A DNA stretch of 64,000 bases from Clostridia bacterium (GCA_910574835.1 CAJTDE010000007.1:61211-125210), one strand, 5' to 3'. Positions 33,024 through 42,814 are shown, numbered from the stretch's first letter. Translations and numbers: made by a program. The notes: generated by a model from the letters alone, not told the origin.

Positions 33024-33179
33024 ATGGGATTTTTTGCAATGGTAGCGTCAATGTTATTAGGAATATTTTTTATTGCACTCGGAATTTCTCGCAAAAAGCA
33101 TAAGGGTTGGTCTATAATACTTATTGCACTCGGAATAGTATTTGTACTTATTGCGGTTTATTTTGGATATCCCAAATAA
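33024..33179 (+). CDS. 51-aa two-helix membrane protein
   Basis: AAGGAG then ATG one base after the ATPase stop. MGFFAMVASMLLGIFFIALG forms helix 1, SRKKHKGWS a positive loop, and IILIALGIVFVLIAVYFGYP helix 2. Last gene of the operon, so it is probably translated. Could be an immunity peptide or a small transporter subunit; no family recognised. Confidence 0.7.
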   Translation: MGFFAMVASMLLGIFFIALGISRKKHKGWSIILIALGIVFVLIAVYFGYPK

Positions 33180-33213
33180 AAAAACGGTTTGCAATTTGAG
33201 GTAATTATATGTA

Positions 33214-33395
33214 GAAAGAAAATATGATACTTACAATTCCATTTCGTATGTGATAAACTATTAACATCCATTTTGGATAACCTCCTTTGATTTATGTGGT
33301 TGGCGAACCTACATAAGTATATCACTGGAGGTTTTTGACTGTAAGCTAAAGCGTCTGCTGACACACCTGCAGAGCAGGTGGTTTTTAAAAGATTG
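33214..33395 (-). mobile_element. IS200/IS605 left end with tnpA start, truncated
   Basis: Minus strand: left-end hairpin CCACCTGCTCTGCAGGTG (near 33380) and GGTTCGCCAACC (33297-33308), AAGGAGG, then ATG 33271 reading MDVNSLSHTKWNCKYHIFF. The N-terminus SLSHTKWNCKYH is the signature of Y1 transposases. Homology stops after ~19 codons at about 33214. Confidence 0.75.
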
Positions 33396-33404
33396 TTACA
33401 CAAC

Positions 33405-33439
33405 AAAAAACGCCCCACGCCAAAAAGGCATGAAGCGTT
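33405..33439 (-). terminator. Terminator of the DUF6465 gene
   Basis: Minus strand: 13-bp stem AACGCTTCATGCC/GGCGTGGGGCGTT (with G-U pairs), loop TTTTT, followed by TTTTTTG. 18 bases past the stop codon. Confidence 0.8.
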
Positions 33440-33456
33440 CCCGCCAATCACTCTAC

Positions 33457-33885
33457 TTACAACTCAATCTTCCCATTCTCCTTACCATTAATCACATAGT
33501 AAGCAGCCATATCCTCCGGTTTCACATAAACCTCCAGACTCTTAATAGAAGAAGCCCGATGCCCCTCCGCCGTCCAGAGAGCCTTCACCTGCTCAACCAA
33601 TTCCTCGGCCTTTACTTCCTTTCCTGCAAACTGAATATATATGTTCTGGCTTGCCGCCTCTTTTGCTGTCTTCGCTGTTTTAGTCGTAGTTGTCTTAACC
33701 GCAGCCTTCGGTGCCGCCTTCTTAGGTGCGGCCGCCTTCTCTTCCTTAACTGCCGCCTCTTTTACAGGTGCAGTCTTCACAGGCTCTGCCTTTCCTGCCG
33801 CTTCCTTCACCGGAGCCGCAGCAGTCTCCGCCGTCTTTACGGGCGCCGTCTTTTTTACCGTATCTGTTGCTTTCTTAGCACTCAT
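33457..33885 (-). CDS. DUF6465-like protein with Lys/Ala/Pro-rich tail, 142 aa
   Basis: Two parts. Residues 1-78 are low-complexity, rich in K, A, P, T, E with repeats of the form VKTAxxxAAPVKEAA, like histone-H1 tails. Residues 80-142 are a small folded domain: QNIYIQFAGKEVKAEELVEQ, VKALWTAEGHRASSIKSLEV, KPEDMAAYYVING. The C-terminal domain is widespread in Lachnospiraceae (DUF6465 as I recall). A DNA- or surface-binding role through the basic tail is inference. Own promoter (33939-33967) and terminator make it monocistronic. Confidence 0.85.
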   Translation of the reverse strand: MSAKKATDTVKKTAPVKTAETAAAPVKEAAGKAEPVKTAPVKEAAVKEEKAAAPKKAAPKAAVKTTTTKTAKTAKEAASQNIYIQFAGKEVKAEELVEQVKALWTAEGHRASSIKSLEVYVKPEDMAAYYVINGKENGKIEL

Positions 33886-33938
33886 GATAATCCTCCCTTA
33901 TGCTAATCGAAAATCTGATTCACAATTTATCGAGATCA

Positions 33939-33967
33939 ATTATAGCCTGTTTCCCCTCCAAATTCAA
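33939..33967 (-). promoter_or_regulatory. Promoter of the DUF6465 gene
   Basis: Minus strand TTGAAT (33962-33967), 17-base spacer, perfect TATAAT (33939-33944), about 55 bases upstream of the ATG. The rest of the gap to 34272 shows no gene or clear signal. Confidence 0.75.
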
Positions 33968-34272
33968 TGAGGGTGGGAAAATTCTCCATATTTATGACTT
34001 TTCTTCGGACCACATTCGGCTTTTTAGATATAATTCATGCAAATTCCCCACCATCCGATAACAGCATGGCGAAAGTGCCTAAAATAAAGGATTTTTCGCC
34101 AAAAACATAGTCATTTCCCCCTCTGTTACCGCTTTGCAGGCAATAAAAAAATACGTTATATGCAACTTTTTCGGCTGTTTTTTACTCCCGCGCCAACCAC
34201 ACCGCCGGTAAACCCGTACCCAATCCGGTTTGCTTCGGAAAAACACCGGCATACAAGGCCGCTTCTATCCCC

Positions 34273-35511
34273 TTACGCTTCAATCTCATGCAGAAACAGA
34301 CCGCTTCGAAGCTTCGGCTCAAACCAGGTAGACTTCGGCGGCATCAAAAGCCCCGCGTCCGCCACGGAAAACAGCTCTCCAATGGAGGTCGGATACATGG
34401 CAAAGGCAAGCTCCATGTCCGTATGTACCCGGCGCTCAAGCTCCTCAAGCCCCCGGATGCCGCCCACAAAGTCAATGCGCTCATCCGTCCTGGGATCTCC
34501 AATTCCAAGAACCGGCTCCAAAAGCTCCCTCTGCAAAACGGAAACATCCAATCCCTCCACGGGATCTTCTCTCTCATACTCCGGCCGCAAGGTCAGAAGA
34601 TACCATTGCTCCCCAAGAAACATGGCAACCTCCCCCTTTTTCCCCGGATAGGTACGCCCCTCCAGTTTTTCCACCGAAAAGACCTCTTCTGCCCGCCTTA
34701 AAAATTCCTCCGCGGAAAGCCCGTTCAAATCCCGGACCACCCGGTTATAATCCATAATCATCAGCTCATCATCAGGAAACAGCACCGAGAGAAAATAGTT
34801 AAATTCCTCCTCCCCCGTATAATCAGGATGAGCTTCCCTTCGTTTCAGACCCGTCCGAACCGCCGAGGCCGCCCTGTGATGCCCGTCCGCAATATAAACC
34901 GCCTCCATGCGCGCAAAGGCTTCCCGAATACGCCGGATGGCATCCCCATCGCTTATCATCCATCCCCTGTGCCCGATGCCGTCCTCCGACACAAAGGAAA
35001 AAAGAGGCTCCTTCTTCTTCTCCCCCTCCGTCAGCGCCTTAAGCTCCGGCCGGTTCCGGTATGCCAGGAAAATAGGCCCTGTCTGGGTACTGCACACATC
35101 CACGTGGCGCACCCGGTCCTCTTCCTTCTCCCGCCGGGTATTCTCATGCTTCTTAATGCGCCCCTCCAGGTAATCGTCAATGGAAGCGCAGGCCACAATC
35201 CCCGTCTGGCTGCGGCCGTTCATGGTCAGCTCATACAGATAACAGCAGGGAACCTTATCCTGTACAAAATCCCCCTGCTTCTCCATTTCCTCCAATAATT
35301 CCTTTGCCTTCTCATAAACCCTCGGATCACAGGTATCCACATCATCGGAAAGCTGCGTCTCCGCCCGGTCAATGCGAAGAAAGGACAAGGGTCTCCCCTC
35401 TACCGCCTTCTTCGCCTCCCCGCGGCTGTAAACATCATAGGGAAGGGCGGCTATCTGCGCTTCCTTCCCCTGTGCCGGTCTGATTGCCCGAAAGGGGCGT
35501 ATCCCGGCCAT
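34273..35511 (-). CDS. DUF1015 family protein
   Basis: 412 aa, soluble. N-terminus MAGIRPFRAIRPAQGKEAQI then AALPYDVYSRGEAKKAVEGR, and the conserved YIADGHHRAASAVR near residue 205 with the AADGHHR-type motif of DUF1015. The family is repeatedly linked to serine synthesis; some members have been reported as serine kinases of the SbnI/SerK type, so a serine-related activity is plausible. Its ATG shares one base with the serA stop, so it is the third gene of the serC-serA operon. Confidence 0.9.
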   Translation of the reverse strand: MAGIRPFRAIRPAQGKEAQIAALPYDVYSRGEAKKAVEGRPLSFLRIDRAETQLSDDVDTCDPRVYEKAKELLEEMEKQGDFVQDKVPCCYLYELTMNGRSQTGIVACASIDDYLEGRIKKHENTRREKEEDRVRHVDVCSTQTGPIFLAYRNRPELKALTEGEKKKEPLFSFVSEDGIGHRGWMISDGDAIRRIREAFARMEAVYIADGHHRAASAVRTGLKRREAHPDYTGEEEFNYFLSVLFPDDELMIMDYNRVVRDLNGLSAEEFLRRAEEVFSVEKLEGRTYPGKKGEVAMFLGEQWYLLTLRPEYEREDPVEGLDVSVLQRELLEPVLGIGDPRTDERIDFVGGIRGLEELERRVHTDMELAFAMYPTSIGELFSVADAGLLMPPKSTWFEPKLRSGLFLHEIEA

Positions 35512-36674
35512 CAGCAGATCACCCTGACCTTCAATACGCCATCAATGGCCTCAAGCTTGCGTATCAGCTCCGGGCTGGCCTGGCTTTCCAGATCAAACAT
35601 AGAGTAAGCGTAATCGCCCCGGCTCTTGTTGGTCATATTGGCAATGTTGTGATTTTCCTCACCCATAAGGTTTGTAAACTGGCTCAGCATATGCTTGATA
35701 TTCTTATGGCAAATGGCTACCCGGGCCGGATAAGCGGGCACGCCCATATCGCAGTTGGGGTAGTTTACGGAATTGCTGATATTGCCGTGCTCCAGGTAGC
35801 AGCGCAGCTCCTTCACCGCCATGCGGGCACAGTTTTCCTCCGCTTCCTCCGTGGAGGCTCCCAGGTGAGGAATCACAATGGTTCCCTTGGCGCCGGCCGT
35901 ATTCGGATTGGGGAAATCCGTCACATAGCGTTTTACTTTTCCCTGCTTTAAAGCCAGTATCATCGCATTCTCGTCCACCAGAAGATCCCTTGCGAAGTTT
36001 AATACCACCACGCCGTCCTTCATTTTCTCAATGGCCCCTTCATTGATCATTTTTCTGGTGCTGTCCATCAAGGGCACATGGATGGTAATGTAGTCACATT
36101 CCCGATAGATATCATCCACATTGGTGATATGGCGGATGTTTCTGGACAGATTCCAGGCCGCTTCCACGGAAATATAGGGATCATACCCCAATACCTCCAT
36201 GCCTAAATGAATAGCGGAATTGGCCACCTGAACGCCGATAGCTCCAAGTCCGATGATTCCAAGCTTCTTTCCCTGAATCTCACAGCCGGCAAACTGCTTT
36301 TTCTGCTTCTCGGAAAGCTGGGCAATCTCCTCATTCTGACGCTCGGACTGCACCCAGTTCACCCCTCCGATGATATCCCGGGAGGCCAGAAGAAGTCCGG
36401 CCAGGACCAGCTCCTTTACACCGTTTGCATTGGCTCCCGGAGTGTTGAATACCACCACGCCCTGCTCCGCGTATTTTCCTAAGGGGATGTTATTCACGCC
36501 GGCTCCCGCACGGGCGATGGCCGATATATTCCGGGGCAGATCCATTTCGTGCATAGCCGCGCTGCGGACCAAGATGGCATCCGCCTCCTCCAGCTCCTCC
36601 ACTTCTTTGTACTCTCTTGTGAAATGGTCAAGGCCGAATTTGGCAATGGGATTTAAGCATTTGTATTTATACAT
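35511..36674 (-). CDS. serA: D-3-phosphoglycerate dehydrogenase
   Basis: Oxidises 3-phosphoglycerate with NAD+, first step of serine synthesis. 387 aa, the short form: substrate domain (ADAILVRSAAMHEMDL), Rossmann motif GLGAIGVQVANSAIHLGM near residue 145, NFARDLLVDENA, catalytic PHLGASTEEAEENCA, and a C-terminal ACT-like domain (HNIANMTNKSRGDYAYSMFD) for allosteric control. It overlaps the serC stop by 8 bases and abuts DUF1015. Together with SerC it supplies phosphoserine; a phosphatase (SerB) is not in the window. Confidence 0.95.
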   Translation of the reverse strand: MYKYKCLNPIAKFGLDHFTREYKEVEELEEADAILVRSAAMHEMDLPRNISAIARAGAGVNNIPLGKYAEQGVVVFNTPGANANGVKELVLAGLLLASRDIIGGVNWVQSERQNEEIAQLSEKQKKQFAGCEIQGKKLGIIGLGAIGVQVANSAIHLGMEVLGYDPYISVEAAWNLSRNIRHITNVDDIYRECDYITIHVPLMDSTRKMINEGAIEKMKDGVVVLNFARDLLVDENAMILALKQGKVKRYVTDFPNPNTAGAKGTIVIPHLGASTEEAEENCARMAVKELRCYLEHGNISNSVNYPNCDMGVPAYPARVAICHKNIKHMLSQFTNLMGEENHNIANMTNKSRGDYAYSMFDLESQASPELIRKLEAIDGVLKVRVIC

Positions 36675-37752
36675 GGTGTTCCTCCTCGAATTTTCTCATA
36701 AACTCCACAAGGGTCTTTACACCCTCTAAAGGCATGGCATTGTAAATGCTGGCCCGCATGCCTCCTACGCTCCGGTGGCCTTTGAGGTTCACGAGGCCAG
36801 CTTCTGCGGCCGCCTTTACAAAGGCTGCGTCCAGCTCGGCGCTGCCTGTGACAAAGGGCACATTCATCAAGGAGCGGTCCTCCCTGCGGACGGTTCCCTT
36901 AAAAAGACTGCTTTCGTCCAGGAAATCATAGAGAATGGCCGCTTTTTCCTCGTTGCGCAGCTTCATGGCTTCCAGACCGCCCATTTTCTTCAGCCACTTA
37001 AATACCTTGCCGCACATATAGATGCAGTAGGCATTGGGCGTGTTGTAGAGAGAATTGGCGTCGGCGTGAATCTTGTATTTCATATAGGTAGGCGTTCCCG
37101 GCAGAGTGCCCTCAGTGATAAGGTCCTCGCGGATAATGGCAATGACCATGCCGGCAGGACCGATGTTCTTCTGAACACCGCCGTAGAGCAGGCCGTATTT
37201 TGTCACATCCACCGGCTCGGAGAGGAAGCAGGAGGATACGTCGGATACCAGTAGCTTTCCCTTGGTATTGGGCAGGGTATGGAATTTTGTTCCGTATATG
37301 GTGTTATTCTCGCAGATGTATACATAGTCCGCGTCGGGGCTTACGGGCAGATCGGAGCAGTCCGGTATGTAGGAAAAGGTCTTATCCTCGGAAGTGGCTA
37401 TTTTGTTGGCCTTTCCGTAGATGCCTGCCTCGTTAAATGCTTTTTTTGCCCACTGGCCGGTGACAATGTAGTCGGCTACGCAGTTTTTCATAAGGTTCAT
37501 GGGGATCATTGCAAACTGCAGATGCGCGCCTCCCTGGAGAAACAGCACCTTGTAGTCGGCGGGGATTGCCATGAGATCGCGGAGATCTTGTTCGGCTTCA
37601 TTTAAGATCTCTTCAAATACCTTGGAGCGGTGGGACATCTCCATAACGGACATGCCTGTTCCCTGATAATCCAGCATTTCTGCGGCGGCGTCCTTTAAAA
37701 CCTCCTCCGGCAGCACCGCCGGTCCTGCGGAAAAATTATACACTCGATTCAT
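36667..37752 (-). CDS. serC: Phosphoserine aminotransferase
   Basis: PLP enzyme converting 3-phosphohydroxypyruvate and glutamate to phosphoserine. 361 aa, N-terminus MNRVYNFSAGPAVLPEEVLK is diagnostic, with FLQGGAHLQFAMIPMNL (cofactor phosphate site) and the PLP lysine in YGGVQKNIGPAGM. GHRSVGGMRASIYNAMP near the C-terminus binds substrate. ATG 37752 has AGGAGG, itself ~5 bases after the hairpin repeat copy 2. First gene of serC-serA-DUF1015. Confidence 0.96.
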   Translation of the reverse strand: MNRVYNFSAGPAVLPEEVLKDAAAEMLDYQGTGMSVMEMSHRSKVFEEILNEAEQDLRDLMAIPADYKVLFLQGGAHLQFAMIPMNLMKNCVADYIVTGQWAKKAFNEAGIYGKANKIATSEDKTFSYIPDCSDLPVSPDADYVYICENNTIYGTKFHTLPNTKGKLLVSDVSSCFLSEPVDVTKYGLLYGGVQKNIGPAGMVIAIIREDLITEGTLPGTPTYMKYKIHADANSLYNTPNAYCIYMCGKVFKWLKKMGGLEAMKLRNEEKAAILYDFLDESSLFKGTVRREDRSLMNVPFVTGSAELDAAFVKAAAEAGLVNLKGHRSVGGMRASIYNAMPLEGVKTLVEFMRKFEEEHHV

Positions 37753-37772
37753 TTTTTCATCCTCCTATTTTA

Positions 37773-37867
37773 AGTCGCTGCGCGACAGCACTAAAGGGTA
37801 AAGCCGCTTCGACACACCTGTATTGAGAGGAACTTTCATTCGAAAGGGCACTCCTAAAAGTTCCTCT
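37773..37867 (-). repeat. Hairpin repeat, copy 2 (5' UTR of serC; truncated)
   Basis: Same element as 5033-5148 but lacking the distal outer-stem arm. The inner stem GAGGAACTTTTAGG/ and GAAAGTTCCTCTC and the GC hairpin CTGTCGCGCAGCGAC are kept. It joins the last two bases of the L,D-transpeptidase stop codon on one side and the serC ribosome binding site on the other. Confidence 0.88.
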
Positions 37868-39224
37868 AATAATACAGCACGACCGGCGTTCCCTTTTCTG
37901 CCTGCTCGAATAAAATCTTCATATTGGCCGGCGGTGTGTTGACGCAGCCGTGTGAGCCGTTGGTTTGGTAGATGGCTCCGCCAAATTTGGCTCTCCAGTT
38001 GGCATCATGAATCCCGTAATTTCCGTAAAAGGGCATCCAGTATTTTACAGGCGTTGCATAGTCTGCGCCGCGTAGCACAGCATTACGGGCCTTGTATTTG
38101 ACAGCCGCTACGATGGCCGGCGTGCCGTAGCCACGGCTCATATTTCCCGTAACTACGTCCGTATCCACAATGAGCTGCCCATTTTTGTAGAACCACATGT
38201 GCTGAGCGCCCATATCCACCTCAATATATGTGTCACCAATGTCATAGTTGGTACTCCACACATTGCCTCTTTGGGTGTAGGCTGGCTCTTTTGCAAGGGT
38301 GTCACCCTGTTCAATGTGGGCCAGAAGCTCCTGGCTTTCCGTCTCCTGATCGATCTGCCAGCCATAATTGCCGCCCTTCACCGTAATCACTCCGCGGAGA
38401 GTACTTTTAAATTTCCGGGGCTTTTTGTAGGTGTCCCGGCTCTCCGCCAGCTCACGGACCCACTCCGTAACCGCTTCCCCGTCAAGAGATGCCTCATAGC
38501 CCTCCAGACGAATAAATCTGCTGATCACATTTTCATCCACTACCTGGCTTTCCGGACCGAACTCGTAGGTAATCTCCGCCCCCAGCCAGTGATCCAGCTT
38601 TTCCGTAAGCGCTGTCACTTCCTCCGATTCCGCGGTGATTCCGGGAGCCAGATAGCAGCCTGCCTCCTCTAAATTCAGCTCCGGGAGCTGATTGGTTACG
38701 GCTCCCTTCATCTGCTCCTCAAGGTTGCGAATACCTAAGCGGTTTCCTGGCTGCTCCTCATGAAGTTCATAACCGTCCTCCGTAAGCTCAACCCAGGCAT
38801 TTTGCGGATGTTTCCCATTTTTTACCAGCTCCAAATCCCGAACTGCCTCATGAAACTGTTCCTCATCTATGGCAACGCCTGGTGTCAGATGATAGGAATC
38901 TCTCTGCCAGAACATCCGAAGCCAGAGAAAACCGTTCTGAATCCGCTTAATCTGCCCGGCCGCATCCGTCTCGTAATAGGTTACGCCCAGATCCGCCGAA
39001 TCAAGCTCTTCCGTCTCTCCCTCCCGCCCCAGAAGCGTTAGCTTATATGTCTGCGCCTGGCTCATCAGCAGTTCGTTTACCTGCTCTACCGTTAAATATT
39101 CCGCATTTGTGTTATTGATGGAGGTTCCGGGAAAAAAATGTTCCATAAAATACACGGAGATTCCCGTATAAATCATCAGAACCGCAAACAGGCTCCACAC
39201 AAACCACCTTATCCGCTTCCACAT
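37866..39224 (-). CDS. L,D-transpeptidase with peptidoglycan-binding domains
   Basis: Cell-wall enzyme that forms 3-3 cross-links or attaches proteins to peptidoglycan. 452 aa: cytosolic start and one anchor helix (WFVWSLFAVLMIYTGISVYF), two domains of the PG_binding_4 type (about 50-300), and a C-terminal YkuD domain with the catalytic motif GSHGCVNTPP (active Cys) and His in YGIHDANW. Lacks a cleavable signal peptide. Upstream of serC on the same strand; whether it is in that operon is unclear because a hairpin repeat separates them. Confidence 0.93.
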   Translation of the reverse strand: MWKRIRWFVWSLFAVLMIYTGISVYFMEHFFPGTSINNTNAEYLTVEQVNELLMSQAQTYKLTLLGREGETEELDSADLGVTYYETDAAGQIKRIQNGFLWLRMFWQRDSYHLTPGVAIDEEQFHEAVRDLELVKNGKHPQNAWVELTEDGYELHEEQPGNRLGIRNLEEQMKGAVTNQLPELNLEEAGCYLAPGITAESEEVTALTEKLDHWLGAEITYEFGPESQVVDENVISRFIRLEGYEASLDGEAVTEWVRELAESRDTYKKPRKFKSTLRGVITVKGGNYGWQIDQETESQELLAHIEQGDTLAKEPAYTQRGNVWSTNYDIGDTYIEVDMGAQHMWFYKNGQLIVDTDVVTGNMSRGYGTPAIVAAVKYKARNAVLRGADYATPVKYWMPFYGNYGIHDANWRAKFGGAIYQTNGSHGCVNTPPANMKILFEQAEKGTPVVLYY

Positions 39225-39313
39225 TCCGTAAGCTCCCTGTTTCCATTGATAGCCCGCCCCAAAGACGTGTATGAATCAGGTACTTAAATCGTGTACCTTA
39301 CTTACTTTCCTTA

Positions 39314-40999
39314 TTATGATTCCGCTTTCTTCAAATCCTCCGCATCAAAGGCTTCCTCAATGGGCGCGCCTGCCGCCACCATAGGAAATACCTTATCCGC
39401 GCAGTCAATCATACAGTCAATGACTACCGGCCGTCCAAGTGATATTGCCTTTTCTATGGCCGGGCCGACCTCCTCCCGCTTTGTAACACGCATACCTACG
39501 GCTCCCAAAGCCTCCGCAAGCTTCACAAAATCCACCTGGTCGTCCAGAATGGTTGCCGAATAATGCTTATTGTAGAACAAGGTCTGCCACTGATGTACCA
39601 TGCCCAGAACGTGATTGTTTAATACAAGCTGAATAATGGGCACATTGTAACGGGCAGCCGTCGCTATCTCGTTCATATTCATACGGAAACAGCCATCGCC
39701 TGCCACATTTACCACGATCTTATCCGGGCGGCCCAGCTTTGCGCCGATGGAGGCGCCCAGGCCGTAGCCCATTGTTCCCAGTCCTCCGGAGGTCAGGAAG
39801 GTTCTTGGCTCCTTATATTTGTAGAACTGAGCCGCCCACATCTGATTCTGGCCAACCTCGGTGGTGATAATGGCATCGCCCTTGGTTATTCTATACAGCT
39901 CTTCCACTACATAGGGACCGGTGAGGCGGTTTTCCTCGTACCGCAGGGGATGCTTTTCTTTGAGAGCTTCTACCTGGCTGATCCACTCGGGATGCTTCTT
40001 TTCCTGGAGTCGGGGCAGAAGGCGCGTAAGAACCTCCTTCACATCACCGATGATGCTGGCGTCTACCATGACATTTTTATTGATTTCCGCCGGATCGATG
40101 TCGATCTGGAGGATTCTCGCCTTCCTTGCAAATCGGGTAGCGTCTCCTGTTACCCGGTCGCTGAACCGTGCGCCTACCGTAATCAGAAGATCACACTGGG
40201 TCACGCCGAAATTGGATGCCTTTGTTCCGTGCATCCCAAGCATTCCCGTATAGAGAGGATCCTCCCCCGGAAATGCGCCCTTTCCCATAAGGGAATCACA
40301 GACAGGAGCCTCCAGCTTTCTTGCAAGCTCCGCCAACTCCTCAGATGCGCCGGACAGCACCGCTCCGCCTCCTGCAAAAATAAAGGGGCGCTTTGCCTTG
40401 GCTATCATTGCCGCGGCCCGATCCAAATCCTCCTCCAGTATCCCGGATGCATCCCGCTCCGCCTCCAGGGGCTTCTGGTATTCGTAGTCGGTCTTATTTG
40501 CCGTCACATCCTTGGTTACGTCAATCAGCACCGGACCGGGCCGGCCGCTTCTGGCTATATGGAAGGCTCTGCGAATGGCCGGAGCCAGATTTTCCACATC
40601 CTTAATGATATAATTATGCTTTGTCACCGGCATAGTGATTCCGGCAATGTCTACCTCCTGGAAGGAATCCCGGCCAAGAAGGGGTTTTCCTACGTTGGCG
40701 GTGATGGCTACCAGGGGAATCGAGTCCATGTAAGCGGTGGCAATTCCCGTAACCAGATTGGTAGCTCCCGGACCGGAGGTCGCCATGCATACGCCCACCT
40801 TTCCCGTAGCCCGGGCATAGCCGTCCGCCGCATGGGAGGCTCCCTGCTCGTGGGAGGTCAGAATATGCTTAATCTCGTTGCTGTGCTTGTATAATTCATC
40901 GTATACATTTAAGATCGCGCCTCCCGGATAGCCGAATACGGTGTCTACGCCCTGTTCCTTGAGACATTCGATGATAATCTCTGATCCTGTCAACTGCAT
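39314..40999 (-). CDS. ilvB: Acetolactate synthase, large catalytic subunit
   Basis: Thiamine-diphosphate enzyme making acetolactate and acetohydroxybutyrate for branched-chain amino acids. 561 aa. Catalytic Glu in TSHEQGASHAADGYA near residue 51, FAD/ThDP regions (MATSGPGATNLVTGIATAYM), and Mg/ThDP motif GDGCFRMNMNE with NN (QLVLNNHVLGM) near 440-470. It begins QLTGSEIIIECLKEQGVDTV as biosynthetic forms do. 130 bases downstream of ilvD in the same direction. No small regulatory subunit (ilvN) is next to it. Confidence 0.95.
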   Translation of the reverse strand: MQLTGSEIIIECLKEQGVDTVFGYPGGAILNVYDELYKHSNEIKHILTSHEQGASHAADGYARATGKVGVCMATSGPGATNLVTGIATAYMDSIPLVAITANVGKPLLGRDSFQEVDIAGITMPVTKHNYIIKDVENLAPAIRRAFHIARSGRPGPVLIDVTKDVTANKTDYEYQKPLEAERDASGILEEDLDRAAAMIAKAKRPFIFAGGGAVLSGASEELAELARKLEAPVCDSLMGKGAFPGEDPLYTGMLGMHGTKASNFGVTQCDLLITVGARFSDRVTGDATRFARKARILQIDIDPAEINKNVMVDASIIGDVKEVLTRLLPRLQEKKHPEWISQVEALKEKHPLRYEENRLTGPYVVEELYRITKGDAIITTEVGQNQMWAAQFYKYKEPRTFLTSGGLGTMGYGLGASIGAKLGRPDKIVVNVAGDGCFRMNMNEIATAARYNVPIIQLVLNNHVLGMVHQWQTLFYNKHYSATILDDQVDFVKLAEALGAVGMRVTKREEVGPAIEKAISLGRPVVIDCMIDCADKVFPMVAAGAPIEEAFDAEDLKKAES

Positions 41000-41129
41000 A
41001 TATTTTCTCCGTTCTTTCTATGTTTTGAGTTCCGCAATATCACACTTGGTACACTTGTATGAAATTAAGTTCCTGTCACTTAATACTTTGTCAGTAAATG
41101 GATTTACGCACCGTGTACGATTTTACTGT

Positions 41130-42794
41130 TTATTTAATCTCCAAGACTGCGCCACGGTTGCCGGAAGTTACCATTTTTGCGTAACGGGCCAGATAGCCTG
41201 TGGTAACTCTCGGCTCTCTGGGCTGCCATTTTTCTTTTCTTGCGTCCATCTCCTCGTCGGATACCAGAACTTCCAGACGGTTGCCAGGAATATCAATGCG
41301 GATTCGGTCGCCCTCTTCCACCAATGCTATCGGTCCGCCTACGGCTGCCTCGGGAGATACATGTCCGATGGAAGCGCCTCTGGATGCGCCGCTGAAACGC
41401 CCGTCCGTAATAAGGGCTACGGATGCGCCCAGTCCCATACCTGCAATAGCAGAGGTCGGATTGAGCATCTCGCGCATACCGGGACCGCCTTTTGGTCCCT
41501 CATAGCGGATAACCACTACGTCGCCTGCCACGATCCTGCCGCCTTTAATAGCGTCGATGGCGTCCTCCTCGCAGTCAAATACACGGGCCGGTCCCTCGTG
41601 GGTCATCATCTCCGGAACCACGGCGGAACGCTTTACCACAGCCGTGTCGGGAGCCAGATTGCCTTTAAGAACGGCAATTCCGCCAATCTCGCTGTAGGGA
41701 TTGTCAATGGGACGGATTACCTCGGGATTGCGGTTTGCGCAGCCTGCTATATTTTCTCCTACGGTCTTTCCTGTGACGGTGATCAGGTCCGTGTAAAGAA
41801 GCTGCTTTTTATTCAGCTCGTTCATTACGGCGTAGACGCCGCCTGCCTCGTTCAAATCTTCCATATAGGTGGGACCTGCCGGGGCCAGATGGCAGAGGTT
41901 CGGGGTCTTGGCGCTCATCTCATTGGCGACCTCCATGTTCAGATCCACGCCTGCTTCATGGGCGATGGCCGGAAGGTGGAGCATACTGTTGGTGGAGCAG
42001 CCAAGTGCCATATCTACGGTTAGGGCATTTAAAAATGCTTTCTCCGTCATAATGTCACGGGGGCGGATATTCCGGCGGAACATCTCCATGACCTGCATAC
42101 CTGCATGCTTTGCCAGCTTGATACGCTCGGAATATACGGCCGGAATGGTTCCGTTTCCTCCAAGTCCCATGCCCAGAGCCTCGGTCAGACAGTTCATGCT
42201 GTTGGCCGTGTACATGCCGGAGCAGGAGCCGCAGGTCGGACAGGTCTTTTCCTCAAATTCCCTTACGTCCTCCTCGGTCATTGTGCCTGCCGCATGAGCG
42301 CCTACGGCCTCAAACATACTGGAAAGGCTTCGCTTCTGGCCCTTTACATGGCCGGCCAGCATGGGCCCGCCGCTGACAAATACGGTGGGAACGTTGATTC
42401 TGGCCGCCGCCATCAGAAGTCCCGGCACGTTTTTATCACAGTTGGGGACCATAACCAGGGCATCGAACTGATGAGCCAGAGCCATACATTCCGTGGAATC
42501 GGCAATCAGATCTCTTGTAACCAGAGAATATTTCATTCCCACATGGCCCATTGCGATTCCGTCGCAGACGGCAATGGCCGGGAACACAATGGGTGTTCCG
42601 CCGCCCATAGCTACGCCTAATTTTACGGCCTCTACGATCTTATCCAAATTCATATGGCCGGGTACAATCTCGTTGTATGAGCTGACAATTCCTACCAGGG
42701 GCTTGTCAAGCTCTTCCGGGGTCAGTCCCAGAGCATTGAATAAACTTCTGTGGGGCGCCTGCTGCATTCCCTTTGTTACCGCATCACTTTTCAT
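41130..42794 (-). CDS. ilvD: Dihydroxy-acid dehydratase
   Basis: Iron-sulfur dehydratase producing the 2-oxo acids of valine and isoleucine. About 554 aa. Cluster cysteines in [17 protein letters not shown] and [19 protein letters not shown]; further [17 protein letters not shown] region and [20 protein letters not shown] near the C-terminus. The start is placed at ATG 42794 (GGAGGAG, 7 bases); a longer frame runs into the hairpin repeat and has no signal. Between leuB and ilvB in one direction, forming a branched-chain amino acid operon lacking ilvC and leuACD in this window. Confidence 0.95.
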   Translation of the reverse strand: MKSDAVTKGMQQAPHRSLFNALGLTPEELDKPLVGIVSSYNEIVPGHMNLDKIVEAVKLGVAMGGGTPIVFPAIAVCDGIAMGHVGMKYSLVTRDLIADSTECMALAHQFDALVMVPNCDKNVPGLLMAAARINVPTVFVSGGPMLAGHVKGQKRSLSSMFEAVGAHAAGTMTEEDVREFEEKTCPTCGSCSGMYTANSMNCLTEALGMGLGGNGTIPAVYSERIKLAKHAGMQVMEMFRRNIRPRDIMTEKAFLNALTVDMALGCSTNSMLHLPAIAHEAGVDLNMEVANEMSAKTPNLCHLAPAGPTYMEDLNEAGGVYAVMNELNKKQLLYTDLITVTGKTVGENIAGCANRNPEVIRPIDNPYSEIGGIAVLKGNLAPDTAVVKRSAVVPEMMTHEGPARVFDCEEDAIDAIKGGRIVAGDVVVIRYEGPKGGPGMREMLNPTSAIAGMGLGASVALITDGRFSGASRGASIGHVSPEAAVGGPIALVEEGDRIRIDIPGNRLEVLVSDEEMDARKEKWQPREPRVTTGYLARYAKMVTSGNRGAVLEIK

Positions 42795-42814
42795 ACTTTT
42801 ACTCCTCCTATTCC

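Noticed and set aside
33430..33906. Leu/Arg/Cys-rich 158-codon frame on the plus strand
   Set aside because: Antisense image of the Lys/Ala-rich DUF6465 tail.
39950..40894. 314-codon frame on the plus strand
   Set aside because: Antisense to ilvB, whose catalytic motifs are all intact on the minus strand.
40941..42023. 360-codon frame on the plus strand
   Set aside because: Lies antisense to ilvD/ilvB; composition is a frame shadow, with no ribosome binding site or family motif.
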